DNA of 64,000 nucleotides from Halobacteriovoraceae bacterium (lineage in GTDB: Bacteria; Bdellovibrionota; Bacteriovoracia; Bacteriovoracales; Bacteriovoracaceae). Within the stretch, counting starts at the first letter, position 1. Each line of letters opens with the position of its first letter. The notes under the pieces were generated by a model. The model ran no database searches. It saw nothing but the letters and a program-made list of their open reading frames with translations, and was not told where the DNA came from. The position numbers and the translations under genes were made by a program. The stretch covers positions 62,001-126,000 of the forward strand of contig PASP01000012.1 in NCBI GenBank assembly GCA_002712005.1, given 5' to 3'. This document shows, one piece after another, positions 27,157 through 34,825 of this stretch.

Positions 27157-27549
27157 TTAAGCAGCGAAAGGAATTTTACCAAAATGGAAGTTAAAAACAG
27201 CTTCAATCACTTCACTTCTTAAAGGTTTATGAAGAACATCATAGAAACCTAGAGTCCTAAACTTGATAACCTGAAGGTCATCAAAGTCAGAGGCAGAAAG
27301 TAAATAGAGAGCACAATCGCTAAAGAGCTTGGCCTCAGAGACTTTCACTATGACTTCATCCCCATTCATTTCTGGCATCATATAATCTAAAAAAACTAAT
27401 TGAGGACGATGTTCCTCAATGGCAGCGAGACCTTCAATTGGATTTGAGAAAGTAAAGATCTCGACATCATAGGGCTTGAATAGTTTCGTAATAACTTTCA
27501 ATGCAACTTTATCATCATCAATAAGAAAAACTTTGTAATGGTCTGTCAT
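27157..27549 (-). CDS. single-domain response regulator (CheY-like)
   Basis: 130 residues, one REC domain: acidic pair IDDDK, phospho-Asp in VFLDYMMPEMNG (about 55), Ser at the Thr switch position (LLSASDF) and Lys in LHKPLR. No output domain, so it acts through protein contact. It is followed 12 nt later by the REC-Hpt gene. ATG 27549 has GGTGAGGTG upstream, and that site lies in a predicted hairpin (27555-27590). Confidence 0.85.
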   Translation of the reverse strand: MTDHYKVFLIDDDKVALKVITKLFKPYDVEIFTFSNPIEGLAAIEEHRPQLVFLDYMMPEMNGDEVIVKVSEAKLFSDCALYLLSASDFDDLQVIKFRTLGFYDVLHKPLRSEVIEAVFNFHFGKIPFAA

Positions 27550-27554
27550 AATTC

Positions 27555-27590
27555 ACCTCACCTATTTTTCGGTCGAAAGACAAGTGAGGT
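27555..27590 (-). promoter_or_regulatory. candidate Shine-Dalgarno-sequestering hairpin
   Basis: On the minus-strand mRNA ACCUCAC (27590-27584) pairs perfectly over 7 bp with GUGAGGU (27561-27555), which contains the ribosome site of the REC gene starting at 27549. The 22-nt loop has a further small stem (GUC/GAC). It could mask translation; no ligand is suggested. Confidence 0.45.
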
Positions 27591-27648
27591 TTAGAAAAAA
27601 CGAGTTTCATTTATCTTTTTTTTGGACCAAAATAAAGTATTAAAATGA

Positions 27649-28467
27649 TTAAGATTTCCTACGGTAACAAAAGGCCTTTCCTAGCTGTTTTTGCTCCATG
27701 GGAAGATCTACACCAATGAGACTTTCACCAGCTCCCATAAAGAGCAATCCTCCAATCTTCAGGGCCTGACAAAGTTTATCAAGTATCTTCTTCTTATTTT
27801 CAATATCTTGATAGATCAGAACATTTCTACAAAAAATCACGTGGTAATGATTCTTTGGAAAGGGGTCATTTAAGAGATTGAAAGACTTAAAGTGAATGCG
27901 AGTAAGAAGCTTCGGATCGATCTGCCAATTATCTTCGACTTGAGAAAAATATTTAATGAGAAGATTGGCCGGTAGTCCCCGCTGGACTTCTAAACCGGTA
28001 TAAAGTCCTTTCTTAGCTTTATCTAGGGCATTGGCCGAAATATCACTGGCCTCTACCCTCAATTTTGCAGCGTCCCCCTCTTGACCAAAGGCTTCAGTTG
28101 CCATGAGAAGACTCAAAGGCTCTTGTCCTGTCGAACAAGCAGCAGACCAAATTTGATAGGAGAAGCTAGTAGGAAACTCTTCTTTAAGATATTCCATTCC
28201 TTCTTTGGCAAAGCCTTTAAAAGGTTTCAGATCTCTCATGAAGTAGGTTTCATTATTGGTACACAGATCGATTAATACTTGGTGCATTTCAGGTGTAATT
28301 TTTTGAACATAGAGCCTATAGAGTTCTTCGACATCCTTGAGCTCAAACTTTTTAATTAGAGTATTGAAGCGCCCATCTAGACGATAGTAATCCTGCTCTT
28401 TATAGGAGATTCCGGTATGTCCAAAAACATAATCTGCAAAGAATTTATAAACTTCAGGTCTTATCAT
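27649..28467 (-). CDS. cheR: CheR-type receptor methyltransferase
   Basis: 272 residues. CheR landmarks in order: the all-helical N-terminal domain (GISYKEQDYYRLDGRF), NNETYFMRD, the SAM-binding loop WSAACSTGQEPLSL, ASDIS at the end of strand 2, and IFCRNVLIYQD. It uses SAM to methylate glutamates of chemoreceptors, in opposition to CheB, encoded three genes upstream. No receptor is encoded in the window, so its targets lie elsewhere. GGATATTTT precedes ATG 28467; a 99-nt gap to the next gene contains the hairpin at 27555. Confidence 0.92.
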   Translation of the reverse strand: MIRPEVYKFFADYVFGHTGISYKEQDYYRLDGRFNTLIKKFELKDVEELYRLYVQKITPEMHQVLIDLCTNNETYFMRDLKPFKGFAKEGMEYLKEEFPTSFSYQIWSAACSTGQEPLSLLMATEAFGQEGDAAKLRVEASDISANALDKAKKGLYTGLEVQRGLPANLLIKYFSQVEDNWQIDPKLLTRIHFKSFNLLNDPFPKNHYHVIFCRNVLIYQDIENKKKILDKLCQALKIGGLLFMGAGESLIGVDLPMEQKQLGKAFCYRRKS

Positions 28468-28482
28468 AAAATATCCAATGGT

Positions 28483-28842
28483 CTAGTCACAAACCAGTTC
28501 AATTTTGTTTTCGATAATATCGGCCGTAAAAGGTTTCATGATGTAATCACTAGCCCCATGTTTTAAGGCCTGTTGGATTTTCTCAGGCTTATTTTCTGTC
28601 GTCATCATAACGATAGGTGCCTCACAAAAACCTTCACCTTCATTCTTTTGCAAGAATTGAAGTCCATCCATTACAGGCATATTCCAGTCAAGAAGGACTA
28701 AGCCCAGATCAGGATTCTCTTTAACTTTTTCGACAGCATCTTGACCATTTTCGGCCCAAACACTCTCATGCCCTAGTTCAGTAAGCATTTGACTTACCAT
28801 TAAAAAAATTGGTTTCGAATCATCGACAATTAATACCTTCAT
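28483..28842 (-). CDS. CheY-like single-domain response regulator
   Basis: 119 residues: VDDSK acidic pair, phospho-Asp in LLDWNMPVMDG (about 57), MMTTEN switch Thr, and MKPF Lys. A bare REC domain. It lies 2 nt downstream of the 340-residue unknown gene and 15 nt upstream of cheR, so it may pair with the methylation branch (adaptation) rather than the motor. The other cheY-like gene at 34369 is closer to canonical CheY. Confidence 0.87.
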   Translation of the reverse strand: MKVLIVDDSKPIFLMVSQMLTELGHESVWAENGQDAVEKVKENPDLGLVLLDWNMPVMDGLQFLQKNEGEGFCEAPIVMMTTENKPEKIQQALKHGASDYIMKPFTADIIENKIELVCD

Positions 28843-28844
28843 TT

Positions 28845-29867
28845 CTACCTCTTCAAATATTTCATAATATTTTTAATATTAGATATATAGATTTTTTTAA
28901 ATTCTTCATCACTCATAAGTACACTCTCCTCCTCTCCCGTTTTAAGGGAAGATTTAAATTTCCAAACAAGATCAAGCATTTCGCTTACTAAAGGATCCCA
29001 TTCATCAGGGACTTCCATTCGATTATCCATAATGCCACTAATTGCATTTTCGTAAGGGGTAATTAAATTCTCTAAGTATTTAAACTCCGATAATTTAACA
29101 AGAGATAAAATTTTAGTGAGGTCCTCGTGAAAGAGATGAAGATCCTTTTCTCTCTTTTTTAATCGATAACGATTGGCCATCACCAAAAGACCACTTTGCC
29201 TCTCTTCATTGTGAAAATCAAAATATTCTTGTGCATAGATAGAGGCGTTTCCATCAGATACAGAAGATGTAGAAGATGCACTATCTTCTTTAGGAGCTTC
29301 AACCTCTTCTATAGTGTGAGGATCTTCTTCTGTAGGTGATACTTGAGCTTGCAATTCACTTAACTGTGAAGCATCAAGTCCCTGTACTTCCATCAGACTC
29401 TCTAAGGCTGCTGCGGAAATCCCACCCATTCCCGAGGATGGAGACTCAACCGTATCTTTATTTTCGACTACATCTTGACTTTGATGAGTTGCTGAATCGT
29501 TTGAAAGATCTGAATTTCCTTGCCCAGATTCTTTATAACCTCTTAACAAAGACTCATACTTATCTTGAGAGATAAAATTCTTTTCGATTAGAATCTGATT
29601 TAGACTTTTCGCATCTAATTGTTGCTTACGATATAAATGATCCAGATCACTTTGAGTTAGCCCACTCTCCGCTTTAAAAAGGTCTGTGAACGATCTCCCC
29701 TCACTTGCCGCTTTAAAATAAAGAGAGAGAACAGTACTTGCCTCTAATACATTTTCTTTAAAAATAATATGAAGAAGAGACGGTCTACTTTCATTATAAA
29801 GAGCCGCAACCTCAAGGGCCTGCTCCGGAGAAATTTCTTTTTGTTCAACGAGGTATTTTAAAAACAT
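28845..29867 (-). CDS. unknown helical protein embedded between cheB and cheY
   Basis: 340 residues with no recognised domain. The N-terminal ~115 residues contain repeated helical segments of the type LVEQKEISPEQALEVAALY and LIEKNFISQDKYESLLRGY, similar to the small helical repeats in front of type II/IV secretion ATPases. The middle (about 120-215) is Ser/Glu/Asp-rich and disordered, and the C-terminus is helical and charged. ATG 29867 directly follows the cheB stop and AGTAGG overlaps that stop region. Its position in a conserved-looking signalling operon suggests an adaptor or scaffold role, but nothing in the sequence proves it. Confidence 0.75.
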   Translation of the reverse strand: MFLKYLVEQKEISPEQALEVAALYNESRPSLLHIIFKENVLEASTVLSLYFKAASEGRSFTDLFKAESGLTQSDLDHLYRKQQLDAKSLNQILIEKNFISQDKYESLLRGYKESGQGNSDLSNDSATHQSQDVVENKDTVESPSSGMGGISAAALESLMEVQGLDASQLSELQAQVSPTEEDPHTIEEVEAPKEDSASSTSSVSDGNASIYAQEYFDFHNEERQSGLLVMANRYRLKKREKDLHLFHEDLTKILSLVKLSEFKYLENLITPYENAISGIMDNRMEVPDEWDPLVSEMLDLVWKFKSSLKTGEEESVLMSDEEFKKIYISNIKNIMKYLKR

Positions 29868-30983
29868 TTATAACCTACTATTTAGTTGATTGATTAATTT
29901 AGGAACTTCCTCTAGGTCTATTTCATAACCTTTACCCGTCCGTGAAATAGCTGCTGGCATTCCATAAACCGTGCAAGTACGCTCACTTTGATAGAAATTA
30001 TAGGAGCCTTTTTCAGATAGTTTTAATACTCCAGCACCACCGTCTTCTCCCATACCTGTTAATACAATCGAAGCCACCTGAGCATCATAATTAGCGGCCA
30101 CACTTTCAAATAAACAATTTGCTGCTGGACGAACAAAACAATTCTTTTCTTCTTGATCCAGAGTAATCAATCCAGTTCGACTATAGCGCATATGATAATC
30201 ACCAGGAGCTATATAACATACGCCTCTTTCTAATCGCTCTCCCCCCTTCGCTTCTATGACTTTGTAACCAGGAGAAACACGAGTTAACATTTCTGCAAGT
30301 TTTGCAGTAAATAAAGGGGGCATATGCTGCACCAAAAGAATGGGTAGATTATTTTGATATTCATTTAAATTTTTGAAAACCGTCGTAAGCGCTTCAGGCC
30401 CACCCGTGGAGGAAGCCATAACGATAAGTTTTGGCTTAATGGTCATTTCTGGAATGACATTTATTTTTCTCTCTCCCTCTTGAGAGGCCACGATCGTCTG
30501 AACGCTATGTGGAGTTTGACTCTCATTCTTAGAATGAGAGCTACCAGCTCCAGTGATCGCCATAGTTCTTTTCTTGGTTTTATGAAAGGCCTGTATCTTA
30601 GGGAGAAGCCCCTGTTTAATCATTTCAATCGAATTATCAACACTTTTAGCTCCACCAACCTCTTCTTTAGTAACAAAGTCATTGGCACCACGATTAAGAG
30701 CTTCAATTGTTTTTTCAGCACCTTTTGTGGTTAACGAACTAAATACAATAATAGGAATAAATTTATTGATTTTTCTAATTTCAACGATGGCACCCATTCC
30801 ATCTAGAACAGGCATCTCCATATCTAATGTAATGAGATCCACATCTTTATTATTTTCAAGATAGTCCACGGCCAACTGACCATTGCTTAAAGCGGCTACC
30901 ACTTCGATGCCTTCAACCGAACCAAGCGCTTGTTTAAGGGCCATTCTAAAAACCACAGAGTCATCAACGATTACGATTTTCAC
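29868..30983 (-). CDS. cheB: CheB receptor methylesterase/deamidase with REC domain
   Basis: 371 residues from GTG 30983 (AGGA 6 nt upstream, inside the end of cheW). The N-terminal REC domain has VDDSV, phospho-Asp in ITLDMEMPVLDG and Lys in FVTKEE. A linker of ~55 residues leads to the esterase domain with catalytic Ser in SSTGGPEAL, His in VQHMPP and Asp in LTGMGEDGG. It removes receptor methyl groups after phosphorylation by CheA. It lies directly downstream of cheW. Confidence 0.93.
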   Translation of the reverse strand: MKIVIVDDSVVFRMALKQALGSVEGIEVVAALSNGQLAVDYLENNKDVDLITLDMEMPVLDGMGAIVEIRKINKFIPIIVFSSLTTKGAEKTIEALNRGANDFVTKEEVGGAKSVDNSIEMIKQGLLPKIQAFHKTKKRTMAITGAGSSHSKNESQTPHSVQTIVASQEGERKINVIPEMTIKPKLIVMASSTGGPEALTTVFKNLNEYQNNLPILLVQHMPPLFTAKLAEMLTRVSPGYKVIEAKGGERLERGVCYIAPGDYHMRYSRTGLITLDQEEKNCFVRPAANCLFESVAANYDAQVASIVLTGMGEDGGAGVLKLSEKGSYNFYQSERTCTVYGMPAAISRTGKGYEIDLEEVPKLINQLNSRL

Positions 30984-30989
30984 TTATCC

Positions 30990-31469
30990 TCAATTGTTAG
31001 GGCTTTTAATATCAAGTAACATTTCAAGACTAAGAAGACTTAGGAGCTCATTTTCAAGCTTAAAAACTCCTCGAATATATTTCTTGATATCTTCTTCGAT
31101 CATATCTGGAGTCTCTTCAAAAGTTGTATTTTCGATATCCATGACATCCATTATTTCGTCGACAACCAAGGCATAGAGCCCATCTCCCCAGCGGACAATG
31201 ATATTCATATAGTCTTGATTTTCATCTTCGTTGCGAGGAAGGCCAAAGAGAACTCTTAAATTTATAGCGGTAACAATCTGTCCTCTTAAATTAATCAGTC
31301 CATCAACATAGTCAGGACCTAGTGGAACAGGAGTTACTTTCTGAGGTTTTACAACTTCTTGAACTTCTAATACCGGTATTGCATATTGACCATCCATAAT
31401 TTTAAAACCGCATAACTGGGACGTGTCTCCCGATAGTACAGCCTCAATAACATCATGTCTTTCATCCAT
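30990..31469 (-). CDS. cheW: CheW coupling protein
   Basis: 159 residues, a single CheW domain: CGFKIMDGQYAIPVLEVQEV, LINLRGQIVTAINLR, IVRWGDGLYALVVDEI. It links receptor tips to CheA P5. Its TGA stop is followed by GGA TAA and the cheB GTG start, so the two are coupled. A 24-nt gap separates it from cheA upstream. Two more CheW-type domains occur in each CheA protein of this cluster. Confidence 0.93.
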   Translation of the reverse strand: MDERHDVIEAVLSGDTSQLCGFKIMDGQYAIPVLEVQEVVKPQKVTPVPLGPDYVDGLINLRGQIVTAINLRVLFGLPRNEDENQDYMNIIVRWGDGLYALVVDEIMDVMDIENTTFEETPDMIEEDIKKYIRGVFKLENELLSLLSLEMLLDIKSPNN

Positions 31470-31493
31470 AACTTGTCCTCTAGGGCATCTTTA

Positions 31494-34256
31494 TTAGCCT
31501 AAGTATTGTTCTAATAAAGTAACCAGTTCTTTTTTATTTAATTTTTCAAGATGAGTTGTAAAACCTGACTCTTCACCTTTTTGTCTTTCGTTTTCACTAA
31601 GGCGTGCAGAAACAGCGATAATGGGAATTTGATTATTACTCTCTCTAATTTCTCGAGAAAGTTCATGGCCACTCATGACAGGCATTTCGACATCAGTAAT
31701 AACCATTTTGACATGAGGATTATTCTTAAAGGCACTAAGTCCCTCTTCTCCATTTCTAACGATTATAGGCTTTAGACCAATATCGGTTAGAATATCCTCA
31801 TAGATTCTACGGTAGAGAGAACTATCTTCTACGACGAGGACTTCACCAGAAAGCTCAACTGACTTATCAACTTTAAAGAGCTTCTTGCCCACTTCTGTCA
31901 TATTAATCATCTCATAGAGATCGACTAATGTTATTAAGCGATCGTTGATATAGATCGTACCCATCAGACCATTTCTATCAACTGTATCCGTATCGAGTTC
32001 AGTTTCACTCATGGCTATATCCATAATCTCTGAGACGATGACACCAAAGAAAACACCATTAATACTGGTAACAATACAATTAATCTTACCTTCTTTCTGT
32101 GTTTCTAGAACACTTTTACCATTGAGTCCGAGTAGATTCTCAACATTGATCAAAGGCATTGAAGTATTACGATATCGAATAATCGATTGATTTCCAGACC
32201 ACTCAATTCGACTACAATCAATCTCCTCCAGACGATCAATTAAACTGAGAGGTACAGCATAAGTTCTCTCATCACCTAACTTATAAAGTACGACTTCAAG
32301 AGTATCGTAATTAGCTTCTGCGACAACTTCTCTTTTTCCAATCTCTTCTTTCTGGGCAGATTCTTTTGAATCAAACTGATTATAGAATCCAAAGGCATCA
32401 ATAATGAGCGCTACTCGCCCATCCCCCATAATAGTTGAACCCGCATAGTAATTAATATTTTTTAAAATTCGATCTAAGGGTTTAACTACAATTTCTTGAG
32501 TATCAAGAATTTCATCTACGATAAGTCCGTAAGTCTTCCCTTCAGCCTTCAATACAATAATGTTGAGAACAGGATTCTCCACTTCTCTATCTTTAGATAT
32601 TCCAAGAACTTCATTTAAGCGAATAATAGGAATGAGATCTCCTCTTAAACGAAAGAATTCCTTTCCATGAAGATGTTCAATTTTTGTAAAATCTTTTTCT
32701 TCAAGAAGCACAAGTTCAACTAAATTCTTTTGATGAATAGCAAAAGTCTCCCCGCCTCCTTCAACAACAAGAGCAGGAACAATGGGCAGAGTGAGAGGGA
32801 TTTTTAACCTAAAAGTAGTACCTCTTCCCTCTTCAGACTGAACTTCAACTTCTCCACCAATCTTTTCAATATTGGACTTCACCACGTCCATACCAACACC
32901 ACGACCGGAAATATTGGTAACCTGTTCAGCAGTTGAAAAACCAGGATGAAAGATAAGAGTGTGAACCTTATTTAAACTTAGTCCATCGACCTCTTCACGT
33001 GTCATAATTCCTTTTTCAACGGCCTTATTTCGAACTCTTGCCGAACTAATTCCGTTACCATCATCCGCGATCTCAATAACAACCTGCCCACCTTCGTGAT
33101 AGGCCTTAATAGAAAGGATTCCTTCAGGATTCTTTCCCTTCTCTTCTCTTTCTTCTGGAGTTTCTAATCCATGATCAAGAGAGTTTCGAATAAGGTGAGT
33201 CATAGGATCTTTAATGACTTCAAGAAGAGTCTTATCGAGTTCTGTGTCTTGACCAATAATTTCAAGATGAACTTTCTTCTTCTGTGTTCGACTTAAATCT
33301 CGAACGATTCTTTCAAACTTATTAAAAACACTTCCTACAGGTTGCATTCGCGTGGTCATAATATCTGTCTGTAGGTCAGTTGTGATCACATTCAATTGCT
33401 GCGCATAACGATTTAAGTCTGCATCATCTTTGAATTTTGAATATTGAAGAATCTGATTTCTTGTAATAACCAATTCGCCCACAACATTCATGATTTTATC
33501 AAGTAAGTGAACATTTACTCTTACAATGCTGTCAGAGATATTTGACCGTCCCCCAGGAGGAGGAGTCGCCTTTGGCTTTACTGGGGCAGGCTTTGGCTTT
33601 TCAACCTTTTTAACCTCTTCTGCAGGCTTAGCTTCTGCAGGCTTAGCAGCTTCTTTCACTTCGGGCTCAGTTTTATCTGCATTCGTATTTTCTTCGACTT
33701 TTTGAGTAAGGACAGAGGATTCAGAAGAAAGTTCAGTTGGAGGATTAATATGATCGGCAATTAAGCTCTCGAGGGAATTGTCTGCTTCAGTAGCAGGAGA
33801 AGATGTCCCTTCTAACTTTTCGCCACCGGCTTGATCTTTTCCCTGTGGCATTTGATTGCCCAGTAATTCTGCTTCTAAACTATTCTTTAAACGTCTCAAA
33901 ATATCAGAAGTATCCAGGTCTCCCTCCGTTCCAGAATTTTCAATATTCCTTAACAGATGAATACAAATATCAAAACTCTCCAAGAATATATCAATCAGAT
34001 CTGAATTGACGTTGAAATCTTTATCTCGAATATGATCAAGAATAGATTCCACCGTGTGAGTGATCTCTTGAAGCTTATTAAGACCTAAGAAACTTGCCGA
34101 GCCTTTTAACGTATGAATCTTACGATAAATACTGTTAAGAAGATCGTAGTCTTCGATATTCTTTTCGTATTGAGTAAGATCATCGTTGATATTAGAAAGA
34201 TTATCAAAAGATTCAACGAGAAATTCTTGAATAATAGCAGAATTTGAATCAGACAT
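31494..34256 (-). CDS. cheA: CheA histidine kinase with tandem CheW-type domains and C-terminal receiver
   Basis: 920 residues. P1/Hpt with phospho-His48 (YRKIHTLKGSASFLG); a Pro/Ala/Lys/Glu linker about 140-240; P3 with IMNVVGELVITRN; P4 HATPase with HLIRNSLDHGLE, DDGNGIS and GRGVGMDVV; a first CheW-type P5 domain; a second one (NYDTLEVVLYKLGDERTYAV...); and a REC domain over the last ~125 residues (VVEDS, ITDVEMPVMSG, LEKL). No P2 is obvious. It phosphorylates CheY- and CheB-type receivers of the block. AGAGGTAAA precedes ATG 34256. A large dyad over the candidate promoter lies upstream at 34288-34329. Confidence 0.94.
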   Translation of the reverse strand: MSDSNSAIIQEFLVESFDNLSNINDDLTQYEKNIEDYDLLNSIYRKIHTLKGSASFLGLNKLQEITHTVESILDHIRDKDFNVNSDLIDIFLESFDICIHLLRNIENSGTEGDLDTSDILRRLKNSLEAELLGNQMPQGKDQAGGEKLEGTSSPATEADNSLESLIADHINPPTELSSESSVLTQKVEENTNADKTEPEVKEAAKPAEAKPAEEVKKVEKPKPAPVKPKATPPPGGRSNISDSIVRVNVHLLDKIMNVVGELVITRNQILQYSKFKDDADLNRYAQQLNVITTDLQTDIMTTRMQPVGSVFNKFERIVRDLSRTQKKKVHLEIIGQDTELDKTLLEVIKDPMTHLIRNSLDHGLETPEEREEKGKNPEGILSIKAYHEGGQVVIEIADDGNGISSARVRNKAVEKGIMTREEVDGLSLNKVHTLIFHPGFSTAEQVTNISGRGVGMDVVKSNIEKIGGEVEVQSEEGRGTTFRLKIPLTLPIVPALVVEGGGETFAIHQKNLVELVLLEEKDFTKIEHLHGKEFFRLRGDLIPIIRLNEVLGISKDREVENPVLNIIVLKAEGKTYGLIVDEILDTQEIVVKPLDRILKNINYYAGSTIMGDGRVALIIDAFGFYNQFDSKESAQKEEIGKREVVAEANYDTLEVVLYKLGDERTYAVPLSLIDRLEEIDCSRIEWSGNQSIIRYRNTSMPLINVENLLGLNGKSVLETQKEGKINCIVTSINGVFFGVIVSEIMDIAMSETELDTDTVDRNGLMGTIYINDRLITLVDLYEMINMTEVGKKLFKVDKSVELSGEVLVVEDSSLYRRIYEDILTDIGLKPIIVRNGEEGLSAFKNNPHVKMVITDVEMPVMSGHELSREIRESNNQIPIIAVSARLSENERQKGEESGFTTHLEKLNKKELVTLLEQYLG

Positions 34257-34287
34257 TTTACCTCTTCATAAAATAGTCATGCCTAAA

Positions 34288-34329
34288 AGCTCTAATTAAC
34301 TTGTACTATTATACAAGAAGCATAGAGCT
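34288..34329. promoter_or_regulatory. 42-bp nested symmetrical dyad over a TATAAT box upstream of cheA
   Basis: Arms: AGCTCTA (34288-34294), 5 nt, CTTGTA (34300-34305), 6-nt centre, TACAAG (34312-34317), 5 nt, TAGAGCT (34323-34329). All arms are perfect and centred at 34308.5. A minus-strand TATAAT (34313-34308) sits at the centre, with TTATTG 16 nt upstream as a -35 candidate. It may be an operator, or an RNA hairpin between cheY and cheA acting as attenuator. Confidence 0.6.
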
Positions 34330-34368
34330 CAATAAGTGAAGAAAAACAAATATTTTTCTTCTTTTAAA

Positions 34369-34764
34369 TTAAGGAAAAATCTTTTGAATTTTTTCTTTAA
34401 GTGTATCTGGTTTAAAGGGCTTAACGACGAAATTAGATACTCCAGCTTGAACAACCTTAACCACATTACTTTGCTCAGCTTCTGCTGTAACCATGAGAAA
34501 AGGCGTATCTTTAATTCCCTCTGTGGCACGAATTTTGATGAGAAGGTCTAGTCCTGACATCTTTGGCATATTCCAGTCACTCACGATAAATTCGAAAGGC
34601 TCACCTGCATTCTTGGCCTCTTCAATCATAGGCCATGCAGTAGCTCCATCATCTGCCTCTTGAATATTGGTAAAGCCAATAGACTTAAGCATTTTTGTAA
34701 TAATTTTTCTCATCGTCATCATGTCATCGATCACAATTGTTTTCATATCTGGTCTAAACGGCAT
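34369..34764 (-). CDS. cheY: CheY-type chemotaxis response regulator
   Basis: 131 residues. Closest to true CheY of the several receivers here: IDDMMTMRKI, phospho-Asp in VSDWNMPKMSG (about 63), MVTAEAEQ (switch Thr), and FVVKPF Lys. The motif W-N-M-P is typical of CheY. ATG 34764 has AGGGAGG upstream. It should carry the signal from CheA to a motor or other target. An intergenic stretch of 112 nt with a symmetric dyad separates it from cheA. Confidence 0.9.
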   Translation of the reverse strand: MPFRPDMKTIVIDDMMTMRKIITKMLKSIGFTNIQEADDGATAWPMIEEAKNAGEPFEFIVSDWNMPKMSGLDLLIKIRATEGIKDTPFLMVTAEAEQSNVVKVVQAGVSNFVVKPFKPDTLKEKIQKIFP

Positions 34765-34825
34765 AGAACCTCCCTCTAAAATGAATCCATTTATACAAAT
34801 CTATTCTATTCATAATTTAAAAATT

